A stretch of 64,000 nt of DNA from Trissonchulus latispiculum (lineage: Eukaryota; Nematoda; Enoplea; Enoplida; Ironidae). The DNA lies in contig JASAND010023271.1 in NCBI GenBank assembly GCA_030248195.1, positions 1 to 64,000 on the forward strand, read 5' to 3'. The notes below the pieces were generated by a model, which did not search any database, was not told the DNA's origin, and saw nothing but the letters and a program-made list of their open reading frames with translations. The stretch's first letter is position 1. Each line of letters begins with the position of its first letter. Both the position numbers and the translations under genes were made by a program. Shown here one piece after another: positions 63,828 to 64,000 of the stretch.

Positions 63828-64000
63828 GAACTCCATATTATCCCGAAAGCGTGGACACGTGGCACCACAGTTTGCTACAAACTGGAGGTGCTTACTACAG
63901 AGGAGTACCGTATCAAAGAGGAGCAGGATTTGGAAAAGTACTAGGTGGACTATTTAGAGCGATATGGCCCACAGTACGAAGCATCGGTGCAGAAGTGGGA
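63824..64000 (+). CDS. Polinton virion-associated protein, N-terminal part (runs off the window)
   Basis: The start is the ATG of the ATGA overlap with the previous stop. The 59 visible codons have an aromatic N-terminus (YYPESVDTWHH), then YYRGVPYQRGAGFGKVLGG, then an amphipathic LFRAIWPTVRSIGAEVG. Y-Q-R-G-x-G-x-G followed by a glycine-rich amphipathic helix occurs in Polinton virion proteins next to the minor capsid gene and recalls membrane-active adenovirus protein VI; that role is inferred. Truncated by the window edge. Confidence 0.65.
   Translation, partial: MRTPYYPESVDTWHHSLLQTGGAYYRGVPYQRGAGFGKVLGGLFRAIWPTVRSIGAEVG

Larger units (their letters stand above)
56701..64000 (+). mobile_element. 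Maverick/Polinton virus-like transposon, left part
   Basis: A compact, intron-free gene block carries the Polinton hallmarks: retroviral-type integrase with chromodomain (61934-63016), A32-like packaging ATPase (60318-60959) and a capsid-type protein (62988-63827). The coding style (short spacers, overlapping frames, own TATA and AATAAA signals) differs sharply from the surrounding MITE-filled DNA. The exact left terminus, terminal inverted repeat and 6-bp target duplication cannot be fixed without the right end; a boundary between 56640 and 56830 is likely. Polymerase B, protease and major capsid protein should lie to the right of 64000. Confidence 0.92.

Noticed and set aside
1..64000. CRISPR arrays, operons, riboswitches, bacterial promoters
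   Set aside because: Genome is clearly metazoan; tandem arrays present are minisatellites without spacer structure.

Overview
The window is animal (metazoan) nuclear DNA, most likely from an invertebrate. The evidence is a spliced deubiquitinase gene with GT-AG introns and a prenylation-type C-terminus, a single-exon seven-transmembrane receptor, a Penelope-like retroelement remnant, many miniature inverted-repeat elements (MITEs), and a Maverick/Polinton at the right edge. The species cannot be fixed from sequence alone. Gene density is low: two host genes and one virus-like element in 64 kb, with the rest mostly layered repeats.

Left third (1-27.3 kb): AT-rich intergenic DNA carrying fold-back and MITE elements with visible ends. 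Several have target-site duplications: GTACAAA around 987-1330, GCTTCCGGT around 4114-4229, TAA around 9593-9947 and CTAATAC around 18143-18549. Large hairpin elements lie at 6185-6446, 12547-13493 and 19938-20670. A Penelope-like reverse-transcriptase remnant lies at 6720-7082. The one gene here is a rhodopsin-like GPCR at 22026-22976.

Middle (27.3-38.8 kb): a stack of transposons inserted into one another (27882-33777) that can be unpicked layer by layer. A 2.5-kb hAT-type element (34939-37440) with an 8-bp duplication follows; it carries minisatellites but no visible transposase.

38.9-52.5 kb (+): a MINDY-1/2 family Lys48-linkage deubiquitinase in 11 coding exons. The catalytic Gln, Cys and His, the ubiquitin-binding MIU helix and a separate mini-exon encoding C-S-L-L-stop are all recognisable. 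An in-frame TAA interrupts exon 8. Introns are crowded with MITEs, a LINE-like insertion, a 145-bp minisatellite, a 1.9-kb terminal-inverted-repeat element and two tRNA-like sequences. About 2.5 kb downstream up to an AATAAA at 55045 is probably 3'UTR.

55-56.7 kb: simple G-rich DNA including a run of 36 G, then a 143-bp tandem satellite.

56.7-64 kb (runs off the window): the left part of a Maverick/Polinton. Four small minus-strand genes lie at the outer end. Going inward on the plus strand are a membrane protein, a zinc-finger/NADAR-domain gene, an A32-like packaging ATPase, a small basic protein, a protein of unknown function, a retroviral-type integrase with chromodomain, a probable minor capsid protein, and the start of another virion-type protein. 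Polymerase B, protease and major capsid protein should lie beyond 64000. The ATPase, integrase and capsid-type genes are core replication and packaging functions. The outer genes, including the NADAR gene and the secreted or membrane proteins, look like an accessory block that may act on the host.
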